From Gemmatimonadota bacterium (GTDB taxonomy: Bacteria; Gemmatimonadota; Gemmatimonadetes; Gemmatimonadales; GWC2-71-9), in the NCBI GenBank assembly GCA_022573095.1, contig JACZUR010000155.1:1-5664 (forward strand): DNA of 5,664 nt. The letters are read 5' to 3'. Shown piece after piece: positions 1-5,664 of this stretch. Numbering within the stretch: the stretch's first letter is position 1; each line of letters opens with the position of its first letter. The position numbers and the translations under genes are program-made. The notes beneath the pieces are model-generated. The model did no database searches and had not been told where the DNA came from. It saw only the letters and a list, made by a program, of their open reading frames with translations.

Positions 1-906
1 GAGCGATATGGTTCAGACAAGCCGGACCTGCGTTTCGGGTTTACAATCTCTGATTTCACCGAACTGCTGACCGGCCGTGGCTTCGGCGCCTTTGACGAAG
101 CGACCGCTGAAGGCGACCGAGTCCGCGGAATAGTGATACCGGGGGGCTCAGTGCTGTCGCGCAAACAGTTAGAGGCGCTGACGGGACGAGCAAAACAAGC
201 CGGGGCGACCGGACTTGCAACCCTGAAACACGTTGATGGCAAATTAACGGGACCTCTGGCCAAGTTGGAAGGAATAACTGCCGAGCTCGTTTCGCTCCCC
301 GAGGGGGGAGTGCTACTCGCCACGGTTGGGACCGACTCCGTGACCTCTACCGCGTTGGACGCGGTACGCAGGGGTGTAATAGAGTATCTGAGTCCGGAAC
401 CTCTGACCTCACATGCGTTTCTGTGGGTCGTGGATTTCCCGCTGTTCGAGTACGACTCTGACGACGACGAGTGGACCTTTGCGCACCACCCATTCACGGC
501 GCCGCACGATGAAGATATGAGCTTGCTGAACGATGACAATTTGGCCGCGGTGCGTTCCCGCCATTATGATCTGGTCTACAACGGCGTTGAGTTGGGAAGC
601 GGATCGATCAGGGTTTCAGATCCCGATTTGCAATTGGCGATTCTTCATCGACTCGGCATTGAGCCGCACGAGGCGGAGTTGAAATTTGGCTTCCTGCTCG
701 AAGCGCTGCGCGCCGGCGCGCCGCCGCACGGTGGATTCGCAGTGGGGTTCGACCGCGTCGTGATGTTGCTTGCCGGTGCGTCGAGCCTCAGAGACGTCAT
801 TGCCTTTCCTAAGACGACAACTGCGCGTGCGCTGTTCGAACAATCCCCGGCTCCCGTTTCTGCGGAAGAACTCGGAGTTCTCGGATTGAACCAAGCTGAT
901 GGCTAG
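1..906 (+). CDS. aspS: Aspartyl-tRNA synthetase, C-terminal part (5' end outside window)
   Basis: This class II aminoacyl-tRNA synthetase charges tRNA-Asp (possibly also tRNA-Asn) with aspartate in the cytoplasm. The reading frame is open from base 1, so the gene is cut by the window edge; 301 codons are present, about half of the usual ~590-residue bacterial protein. The visible part begins just after motif 2 with RYGSDKPDLRFG (residues 3-14 of the fragment), a hallmark of AspRS. The bacterial GAD insertion domain follows (about residues 25-130). The catalytic core resumes with FLWVVDFPLFEYD (from residue 140), HHPFTAPH, YDLVYNGVELGSGSIR and KFGFLLEAL. Class II motif 3 is GGFAVGFDRVVMLLAG at residues 244-259, with the ATP-binding arginine at 252. 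The AFPKT stretch and short C-terminal tail are also typical. The anticodon-binding domain and motifs 1 and 2 lie upstream, so whether the enzyme discriminates Asp from Asn tRNA cannot be judged. The stop codon lies inside the start of phoH. Confidence 0.97.
   Translation, partial: ERYGSDKPDLRFGFTISDFTELLTGRGFGAFDEATAEGDRVRGIVIPGGSVLSRKQLEALTGRAKQAGATGLATLKHVDGKLTGPLAKLEGITAELVSLPEGGVLLATVGTDSVTSTALDAVRRGVIEYLSPEPLTSHAFLWVVDFPLFEYDSDDDEWTFAHHPFTAPHDEDMSLLNDDNLAAVRSRHYDLVYNGVELGSGSIRVSDPDLQLAILHRLGIEPHEAELKFGFLLEALRAGAPPHGGFAVGFDRVVMLLAGASSLRDVIAFPKTTTARALFEQSPAPVSAEELGVLGLNQADG
295..310. repeat. GC-rich hairpin within aspS
   Basis: CTCCCC-GAGG-GGGGAG forms a 6-base-pair perfect stem with a 4-base loop in the GAD-domain coding part of aspS. 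The arms match the core of the hairpin at 1199-1215. No T-run follows. It may be chance. Confidence 0.4.
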
Positions 907-1852
907 AACGAAGCATACTGTATCCGCCGAGGGGGCTGACGCTCTCGTATTGGCAGGGGTGAACGACGTCAATCTCGTCGAACTGTCTAACGCTACCGGC
1001 GTGCGCGTAACGCTGCGAGGAGACAGTGTAATGCTTGAGGGCGAACCGGAAGTGATGGAACTAGCTTCAAGAGTCGTATCGGCGATGGTTGATGTAGCGC
1101 GGCTCGGAGAATCTCTAAATGCGGACGATGTCCGCACGTTGATCGCGGATGGTGGCGCCGGAAACGGTCTGGTGGCGAATGGAAACCTAAAAATTGCGCT
1201 CCCCGGATCGGGGAGAATCGTCCAGCCAAAAACGGCAGGTCAGCGCAGGTATGTAGAGGCGATCAGGCAGAACGAGATCGTTATCGGAGTTGGACCTGCG
1301 GGTACCGGAAAAACCTATCTTGCGGTTGCGTTGGGCGCGGAGGCGCTGGTGCGCAAGCGGGTTCGGCGATTGATTCTGGCGAGGCCTGCCGTCGAAGCCG
1401 GCGAGAGGCTGGGTTTTCTACCGGGAGATCTGAGAGACAAGGTCGATCCGTACCTTAGGCCGCTCTACGATGCGCTCGAGGACATTCTTCCGGAGGAACG
1501 AGTCCGTAGAGCAATAGAGACGGGTGCCATAGAAATCGCTCCGCTTGGTTACATGAGGGGTCGTACTCTCCAGGATGCATTCGTGATTCTCGATGAAGCG
1601 CAAAATGTAACGAGCGGGCAGATGAAGATGTTTCTGACGAGACTGGGCGTGAATTCGCGCGCAGTCGTAATCGGAGACAAGACGCAGATCGATCTTCCCA
1701 GTCGTGAAGAATCGGGCCTCGTGGAGATCGAGAGATTATTGGCCTCGATCGACGGTGTAGCAGTCGTCACGCTTGATGACGGTGATGTAGTTCGCCACCG
1801 GCTGGTGCGCGAGATCATCAAGGCTTACGAGCAGGAGGAGCAGTCTTCCTGA
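899..1852 (+). CDS. phoH: PhoH family ATPase (YbeZ/PhoH-like)
   Basis: This is a cytoplasmic P-loop ATPase of the PhoH/YbeZ family, 317 residues, close to the usual 320-350. The N-terminal part (about residues 15-70) looks like the KH-like domain of this family, with VELSNATGVRVTLRGD and LEGEPEVMELA. A loose linker (about 80-105) precedes the ATPase core. Walker A is GPAGTGKT at 132-139 and Walker B is VILDEAQN at 229-236. Family signatures also include ARPAVEAGERLGFLPGDLRD, KVDPYLRPLYDAL, GDKTQIDLP and a C-terminal RHRLVREIIKAYE. PhoH proteins are linked to RNA metabolism and often act near YbeY; the exact activity is unsettled, and a helicase-like role is inference. The ATG at 899 overlaps the aspS stop by 8 bases. 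No good SD sits at normal distance (a GGAG at 874-877 is 21 bases away), so translation is probably coupled to aspS. Confidence 0.95.
   Translation: MARTKHTVSAEGADALVLAGVNDVNLVELSNATGVRVTLRGDSVMLEGEPEVMELASRVVSAMVDVARLGESLNADDVRTLIADGGAGNGLVANGNLKIALPGSGRIVQPKTAGQRRYVEAIRQNEIVIGVGPAGTGKTYLAVALGAEALVRKRVRRLILARPAVEAGERLGFLPGDLRDKVDPYLRPLYDALEDILPEERVRRAIETGAIEIAPLGYMRGRTLQDAFVILDEAQNVTSGQMKMFLTRLGVNSRAVVIGDKTQIDLPSREESGLVEIERLLASIDGVAVVTLDDGDVVRHRLVREIIKAYEQEEQSS
1199..1215. repeat. Perfect GC-rich hairpin within phoH
   Basis: CTCCCCG-GAT-CGGGGAG forms a 7-base-pair perfect stem with a 3-base loop, in the part of phoH that encodes the linker between the KH-like and ATPase domains. No T-run follows, so it is not a classic terminator. 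It may be chance. Confidence 0.45.
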
Positions 1853-1855
1853 GGT
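1851..1855 (+). promoter_or_regulatory. Ribosome binding site of the 7TM-HD gene
   Basis: GAGGT lies 8 bases before the ATG at 1864 and overlaps the phoH stop codon (TGA at 1850-1852). This spacing supports 1864 as the true start, and the overlap suggests that ribosomes finishing phoH can reinitiate here. Confidence 0.6.
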
Positions 1856-1863
1856 CGGTTACG

Positions 1864-4041
1864 ATGAAAAAGCATGTAGAGCCGTTCTTAATGCGCAGGT
1901 TGATGCAGCATGCGGTGTGCTGGCTGCCGCTCGTGGGCCTCGCCGCGCTCACGTACATGCTCTATCCGGTGGCAGGTGGTTTCGATTTACCCAACGTCGA
2001 ACCCGGCGACGTCGCTCCCGTAGACGTTCTCGCTCCATTTGAGTTCGATGTATATAAGTCTCCCGCTGAGCTGGCGCGGGACGCAGAGGTTTTTGCGGCG
2101 ACAGTGAGGCCCATTTACGAACTCCAGGTTGACGCGGTTGACTCGATCGAGAATGCGGCGGTGGGGCTTTTTGAAACTCTCGATACGGTCACAACCGCCG
2201 CTGAAGTTACGCGAATCGTTCTTGGCGCGGGCCTCAGGCTAACGGTGGAGGAAGGTGACTACTTGGCGGAACAGGGCCGGATCAGATTGTTCCGCGATGC
2301 GGTGCTTGCAATTCTGCGGCGAGACTTGCGTTCGGGGGTTGCGGCGGAAGGAGTGCTCGAAGAAGAGCCGAGTTCCGAAATCTTGTTGCGGAGCCCGGAT
2401 ACCGAGCGGGTGTTGAGGCGGGATTCGGTACTCAGCCTCAGCCGGTATCTGGAACGGCGGTCTCAGTATCATCCTGATCCGAACTCTTCCATAGGCGACG
2501 AAGTCTATTTGAAATTTGTGAGTGCCATGTTCCGGCCGACTCTCATCCGTAACACCGTCGCCACCGAGGCGATCCGCGACGAACTCCGGGCAAGTGTGGA
2601 CTCGGTGAAGGACTTCGTTATGGCGAACGAGCGGATCATTGCGGCGCACGAGGTGGTTAGTGCTGCGGCGCGAGACAGGCTGCTGGCGCTGCGGGCGGAA
2701 CTGTTGAGGCGCGGAGGCGGCAGCGAAGCGAATATCGCGGGTGCAGCCGGGCAGATATTCGCGAACGCGCTCATTCTCTCGATCTTCTGGCTGTTCTTGA
2801 TGTTCTACAGTCGCGACACCTACCGCGAAATTCGCCACATTCTCGTATTGGCGCTGATCTTCGCGATTGTAGTGGTAAGTGCGGCGCTCAACCAACGGTA
2901 CCTCAGCTCGGGGCCGGAACTCATTCCCGTTCCGGCTGCGGCGATGATGATTGCGATCTTGTTCCGTGGACGCGTGTCCCTCGTGGCCTCGGTAACATTG
3001 GCGGTACTGCTCGGCTCCCAGGCAACCTACGGCGGACAGGATGCGGTATACATTGCTCTCATCGGGGGAGTAGCCGCATCGCTAAGCGTCCGTTCGGTTC
3101 AGCGCAGAAGCCAGCTGTTGGTTGCATTTGCAGTCACTACTCTGGGCTTCATTCTCGTCTCGATCACAGTCGGATTGCGAGTTGACTGGTCGTGGGCTGA
3201 ATTGGGATCGAGCATCGCAAGGGGGGGCTTTAATGCATTTGCGTCGGCGGCGCTTGTCGCGATCAGCCTTCCTGTATTCGAGTCCCTAGCGCGCGTAACC
3301 ACAGATCTGACCCTACTCGAGTTGTCCGATCCCAATCGCCCACTGCTGCGAAGGCTGGCGACCGAGGCGCCGGGGACATACGCGCATAGCATTGCGATGG
3401 CCAACCTGTGTGAGGCAGCGTGTAACGCGGTCGGGGCGAACGGGCTTCTTGCCAGAGTCGGGTGCTACTACCACGACGTGGGTAAGCTTGCGCACCCTCA
3501 GTACTTTGCCGAAAACCAAATCGGAGGAATGAACCCTCACGATAGATTGTCACCCTCAACTTCTGCGCAGATTATCAGAGAGCATGTGCCGATCGGAATC
3601 AAGCTTGCTGATGAGCATAATCTGCCACGCGTCATTAGGGATTTTATTCCCGAGCACCATGGAACTCAGCAGATAACCTATTTTCTCGACCAAGCCCGTC
3701 GCGCAGGATCGCCGGATGATATAAAGATGGAGATCTTCCACTATCCCGGTCCCCTCCCGAAGTCGTCGGAGACGGCCGTTACGATGCTCGCGGATGGCGT
3801 GGAGGCGGCGCTGCGAGTGATCGAGGAGCCAACGCGTGACAAACTGTCGGATGCTATCGACCATATCACAAACCAACGTCTGGAAGCAGGCCAGTTGCGC
3901 AACGCTCCACTCACAATGCAACAGATGGACCGCGTCAAACAGGAATTCCTGAGAGTTCTTTCGGGAATGTATCATAACAGAATCGAGTATCCGGAGGAGA
4001 GTGGTGGCATCACGGCGAACTGGAGCGCTGCTGGCGTTTGA
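1864..4041 (+). CDS. pgpH: 7TM-HD family membrane phosphodiesterase (PgpH/YqfF-like)
   Basis: This inner-membrane protein has a cytoplasmic HD-domain phosphodiesterase; characterised relatives (Listeria PgpH) hydrolyse cyclic di-AMP to pApA. It has 725 residues, close to the roughly 700-720 of Firmicute homologues. In order: a short basic N-terminus, TM1 (about 17-37), a large extracytoplasmic 7TMR-HDED domain (about 45-290), and a bundle of seven helices (about 293-316, 323-343, 352-367, 370-387, 393-409, 417-437, 455-474). The signature LLELSDPNRPLLRRL then leads into the HD domain (about 505-680). Expected metal ligands are all present: H508, H537-D538 (in YYHDVGKL), H574, H598-H599 (in EHHGTQ) and D644 (in ADGVEAA). 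The two-metal site therefore looks intact and the enzyme active. Substrate c-di-AMP is inferred from family; no cyclase is in the window. It sits between phoH and ybeY, the same order as yqfF in Bacillus. The 3' end overlaps ybeY by 41 bases. Confidence 0.93.
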   Translation: MKKHVEPFLMRRLMQHAVCWLPLVGLAALTYMLYPVAGGFDLPNVEPGDVAPVDVLAPFEFDVYKSPAELARDAEVFAATVRPIYELQVDAVDSIENAAVGLFETLDTVTTAAEVTRIVLGAGLRLTVEEGDYLAEQGRIRLFRDAVLAILRRDLRSGVAAEGVLEEEPSSEILLRSPDTERVLRRDSVLSLSRYLERRSQYHPDPNSSIGDEVYLKFVSAMFRPTLIRNTVATEAIRDELRASVDSVKDFVMANERIIAAHEVVSAAARDRLLALRAELLRRGGGSEANIAGAAGQIFANALILSIFWLFLMFYSRDTYREIRHILVLALIFAIVVVSAALNQRYLSSGPELIPVPAAAMMIAILFRGRVSLVASVTLAVLLGSQATYGGQDAVYIALIGGVAASLSVRSVQRRSQLLVAFAVTTLGFILVSITVGLRVDWSWAELGSSIARGGFNAFASAALVAISLPVFESLARVTTDLTLLELSDPNRPLLRRLATEAPGTYAHSIAMANLCEAACNAVGANGLLARVGCYYHDVGKLAHPQYFAENQIGGMNPHDRLSPSTSAQIIREHVPIGIKLADEHNLPRVIRDFIPEHHGTQQITYFLDQARRAGSPDDIKMEIFHYPGPLPKSSETAVTMLADGVEAALRVIEEPTRDKLSDAIDHITNQRLEAGQLRNAPLTMQQMDRVKQEFLRVLSGMYHNRIEYPEESGGITANWSAAGV
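3993..3998 (+). promoter_or_regulatory. Strong ribosome binding site of ybeY inside the 7TM-HD gene
   Basis: GGAGGA, a near-perfect SD core, lies within the last codons of the upstream gene. The first GTG (4001) is only about 2-3 bases away and the tandem second GTG (4004) about 5-6, so the second is better spaced. It is the strongest SD seen in the window and is the main argument for starting ybeY here rather than after the upstream stop. Confidence 0.65.
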
Positions 4042-4471
4042 GTTGCGAATTTCGTTCAGAGGAAATGATGCGGGGATCGGTGACGAGGATGTCGAACGGG
4101 CAGTGGGCGCGGTGCTGGAGGGAGAGGGCGTCGAGACCGGTGTGCTCAGTGTCACTTTTTATTCCTCACAGCAGATGCGAGCCCTGAATCGGCGGGTCTT
4201 CGGACGCGACCGTGCAACCGACGTGATCGCGTTCCCGATGACTCACGAGGATACGGTTGCCGGGGATATCTACGTTTGCCCGGGAGCGGCCCGTAAGTCC
4301 GCCCGCCGACTGAAAATCTCGGTGTGTGAGGAACTCCTCAGGCTCGTGATACACGGAACGTTGCACGTTCTCGGCTACGAGCACCCCGAAGGCGCGAACC
4401 GGAGTAGTTCTGCGATGTGGAAATTGCAGGAGCAGTATCTCCGAGAGATTTCCAGCGACGCCGGAGCGTGA
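4001..4471 (+). CDS. ybeY: Endoribonuclease YbeY (rRNA maturation factor)
   Basis: YbeY is a small zinc-dependent endoribonuclease needed for 16S rRNA 3'-end maturation and ribosome quality control. At 156 residues it has the normal family length. The zinc motif HxxxHxxxxxH is complete: H118, H122 and H128 in HGTLHVLGYEH. Upstream are the family blocks LSVTFYSSQQMRALN (49-63), TDVIAFP (73-79) and GDIYVCP (88-94), then CEELLRLVIHG. One deviation: where many YbeY proteins have Y-R-G-x-D after the conserved LN, this one has V66-F67-G-R-D, so the usual arginine (R59 in E. coli) is replaced by phenylalanine. Start choice: GTG at 4001 or the adjacent GTG at 4004 follow GGAGGA; a TTG at 4043, just after the upstream stop, would also keep the first beta strand (LRISFR) but lacks a comparable SD. 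The 41-base overlap with the upstream gene suggests translational coupling. Neighbour phoH is its usual genomic partner. Confidence 0.95.
   Translation: MVASRRTGALLAFELRISFRGNDAGIGDEDVERAVGAVLEGEGVETGVLSVTFYSSQQMRALNRRVFGRDRATDVIAFPMTHEDTVAGDIYVCPGAARKSARRLKISVCEELLRLVIHGTLHVLGYEHPEGANRSSSAMWKLQEQYLREISSDAGA
4463..4466 (+). promoter_or_regulatory. Probable ribosome binding site of the CorC-like gene
   Basis: GGAG in the last codons of ybeY lies 9 bases before the GTG at 4476. It is also 4 bases before an out-of-frame ATG at 4471 that overlaps the ybeY stop, so spacing favours the GTG start. Confidence 0.4.
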
Positions 4472-4475
4472 TGTC

Positions 4476-5660
4476 GTGGGCATAGAGATAATAGCTGCTG
4501 GGGTGGCGGTCGTTGCCGCGGTGTGGGCGGGATTCATGGTGCTTGCCGAAGAGGCTCCTGGTATCGCTCCGTCTTTGACTGACTCAACGGCAGAAACAAG
4601 TGAACTGCTTCCGCTGCACCGAGAGTTTCAGATCAGCAGGCTCGCGCTCCTAGTAATTTCGTCCTCAGCCGCAGGAACTGCGGTCGGGTGGTGGTCTCGA
4701 CAACCGGTTTCATCTGTCGTAACGGCTCTCGTCACTCTCTTGTTCTTGCTGCTCGTAGGTGAAACCCTGCCGCGGATCGCGGGAAACCTGCTCCCGAATG
4801 CCGCAGCAGCTGTGGCCCCGCTCGCGCGCCGAACCATCGTTCTTTTCACGCTCCTGTTCGGATGGATAGCGATGAACGAGCGCCTCCTACGCCGGCTGTT
4901 TCCCGGAGTCGGTTCGAGAAAGTCAGAAATGGGTCCTGTGCAGCGTGACATGATGGTGGGTGTGTTTGCGCTGAATGAGACGACCGTGGAAGAGATAATG
5001 ACTCCGCGCCTCGACATTGTTGCTGTTGAGGGCGAGGCTACCTGGCCGGAGGTCGTCGACGTTCTGCGCCATAGTGAGCACGGCCGCCTTCCGGTTTACA
5101 GAGAAAATCCGGACGACATAGTTGGCATCATCTACGCGAAGGACCTTGTGCCGGCGGTTGCCGGAGCGCAGCCTGTGCCGGAACGGTGGCAGGATTTCAT
5201 CAGGCCTGCGCAGTTCGTTCCCGAAGCGAAACCCGTCGATGCGCAGTTGCGCGCGTTCCAATCCAGCAGAGGGAATATGGCGATCGTCGTTGACGAGTTC
5301 GGTGGTACGTCCGGGCTCGTTACTCTCGAAGATGTTTTAGAGGAAATCGTTGGAGAGATTCACGATGAGTATGATGTCGATGAAAAGCCGGCGATTGAGA
5401 GCGAGGGTAAGGACAAGTACTGGATCGATGGCGGCGTATCGCTCGATGAGCTTTCGGCGGCGGTCGGAATCGCAGTGGACAAAGAGGACATTAGTACACT
5501 TGGAGGTCTTATCTATTCCGAACTCGGAAGAGTTCCCAAACCCGGTGAAGAACTCGTACTCGGTGATTTCCGGGTGGTGGTAGAGCAGGTGGTAAGGCGG
5601 AGGGTGCGGCGCGTTTACTTCGAACGTTTGGACCGGACCGTCGCTGAAGAGGAAGTATGA
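4476..5660 (+). CDS. CBS-domain membrane protein of the CorC/HlyC (CNNM) family, divergent membrane domain
   Basis: This is a CorC/HlyC ('hemolysin'-annotated) family protein of 394 residues, somewhat shorter than the usual ~420-440. The family is linked to Mg2+ (or Co2+) transport across the inner membrane. Four hydrophobic segments (about 3-24, 54-73, 79-98, 116-134) form the DUF21/CNNM region. A CBS pair follows, opened by EEIMTPRLD (173-180, MTPR at 175-178) and LPVYRENPDDIVGIIYAKDL (205-224), with the second CBS containing the family signature DEFGGTSGLVTLEDVLEEIV (273-292). A C-terminal CorC_HlyC domain (about 313-385) begins at YWIDGGVSLDEL. The soluble part is canonical. The membrane part is not: the usual S-E-T-A motif after TM1 reads AEEAP (24-28), the helix that usually carries a conserved Asn has none, and G-E-x-x-P-K reads GETLPR (95-100). 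Transport is therefore doubtful. The GTG start follows ybeY by 4 bases; the nearby ATG at 4471 is out of frame. Linkage of corC to ybeY is also seen in E. coli. Confidence 0.88.
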   Translation: MGIEIIAAGVAVVAAVWAGFMVLAEEAPGIAPSLTDSTAETSELLPLHREFQISRLALLVISSSAAGTAVGWWSRQPVSSVVTALVTLLFLLLVGETLPRIAGNLLPNAAAAVAPLARRTIVLFTLLFGWIAMNERLLRRLFPGVGSRKSEMGPVQRDMMVGVFALNETTVEEIMTPRLDIVAVEGEATWPEVVDVLRHSEHGRLPVYRENPDDIVGIIYAKDLVPAVAGAQPVPERWQDFIRPAQFVPEAKPVDAQLRAFQSSRGNMAIVVDEFGGTSGLVTLEDVLEEIVGEIHDEYDVDEKPAIESEGKDKYWIDGGVSLDELSAAVGIAVDKEDISTLGGLIYSELGRVPKPGEELVLGDFRVVVEQVVRRRVRRVYFERLDRTVAEEEV

Positions 5661-5664
5661 GCGG
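5657..5664 (+). CDS. Possible start of a further gene (cut by window end)
   Basis: An ATG at 5657 overlaps the CorC-like gene's stop as ATGA, a common coupling arrangement, and AGAGG at 5648-5652 lies 4 bases upstream as a possible SD. Only ATG-AGC-GG is visible, so neither product nor reality of the gene can be judged; the tight packing of the preceding genes makes continuation of the operon plausible. Confidence 0.35.

Noticed and set aside
708..721. 14-base perfect palindrome GCGCGCCGGCGCGC
   Set aside because: It encodes the Arg-Ala-Gly-Ala stretch of AspRS just before motif 3 and is explained by GC-rich codon choice; no loop or neighbouring regulatory context.
616..1137. Open frame of 173 codons on the - strand across the aspS/phoH junction
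   Set aside because: It lies antisense to two clear conserved genes, its translation is rich in Arg/Ser without a recognisable domain, and it fits a shadow of GC-biased coding DNA.
1853..1863. Possible promoter or terminator between phoH and the 7TM-HD gene
   Set aside because: The gap is only 11 bases, has an SD and no hairpin or T-run, so an internal transcription signal is not supported.
2239..2895. Open frame of 218 codons on the - strand inside the 7TM-HD gene
   Set aside because: The translation is low in hydrophobic core patterns and rich in R/Q/H, with no motif; the + strand gene is well supported throughout.
3556..4155. Open frame of 199 codons on the - strand over the HD domain and ybeY start
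   Set aside because: It is antisense to catalytic HD residues and the YbeY N-terminus, with Ser/Thr/Pro-rich composition typical of a shadow frame.
5122..5583. Two short + strand frames (5122-5340 and 5350-5583) within the CorC-like gene
   Set aside because: Both lie in another frame over canonical CBS and CorC_HlyC coding sequence and have Arg/Ser-rich translations without motifs.

Overview
The window is a compact, unidirectional stretch of bacterial chromosome with every gene on the + strand and almost no intergenic DNA. The base composition is moderately GC-rich. Gene content and order are housekeeping: the 3' part of aspS (aspartyl-tRNA synthetase), phoH/ybeZ (PhoH ATPase), a pgpH/yqfF-type 7TM-HD phosphodiesterase, ybeY (rRNA maturation endoribonuclease) and a CorC/HlyC-type CBS-domain membrane protein. 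A further gene may start in the last 8 bases. No mobile element, CRISPR array, RNA gene or sign of horizontal transfer was seen.

Layout: aspS (1-906, 5' end outside the window) overlaps phoH (899-1852) by 8 bases. An 11-base gap with a Shine-Dalgarno (SD) sequence leads to the 7TM-HD gene (1864-4041). ybeY (4001-4471) starts inside the end of that gene behind a strong SD. The CorC-like gene (4476-5660) starts 4 bases after ybeY, and its stop overlaps an ATG (ATGA) that could open the next gene. The spacing indicates one co-transcribed and partly translationally coupled operon. No promoter or terminator is visible, so the operon probably begins upstream and continues downstream.

How the genes fit together: phoH - 7TM-HD - ybeY is a long-known conserved block (phoH-yqfF-yqfG in Bacillus subtilis; ybeZ-ybeY-corC lacks the HD gene in E. 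coli). It joins RNA and ribosome maturation (YbeY, PhoH) to second-messenger turnover (a PgpH-like enzyme, expected to hydrolyse c-di-AMP) and to a CBS-regulated membrane protein. AspRS adds a translation gene at the upstream end. The likely source is a Gram-negative, non-Firmicute bacterium; Gemmatimonadota or a relative is my best guess from the gene order and protein style, but this is a low-confidence impression.

No new system is evident. The points worth a second look are a YbeY lacking a usually conserved arginine, a CorC-like protein whose membrane (CNNM/DUF21) domain has lost several hallmark residues, the unusual start-site arrangements, and two similar GC-rich hairpins inside coding sequence.
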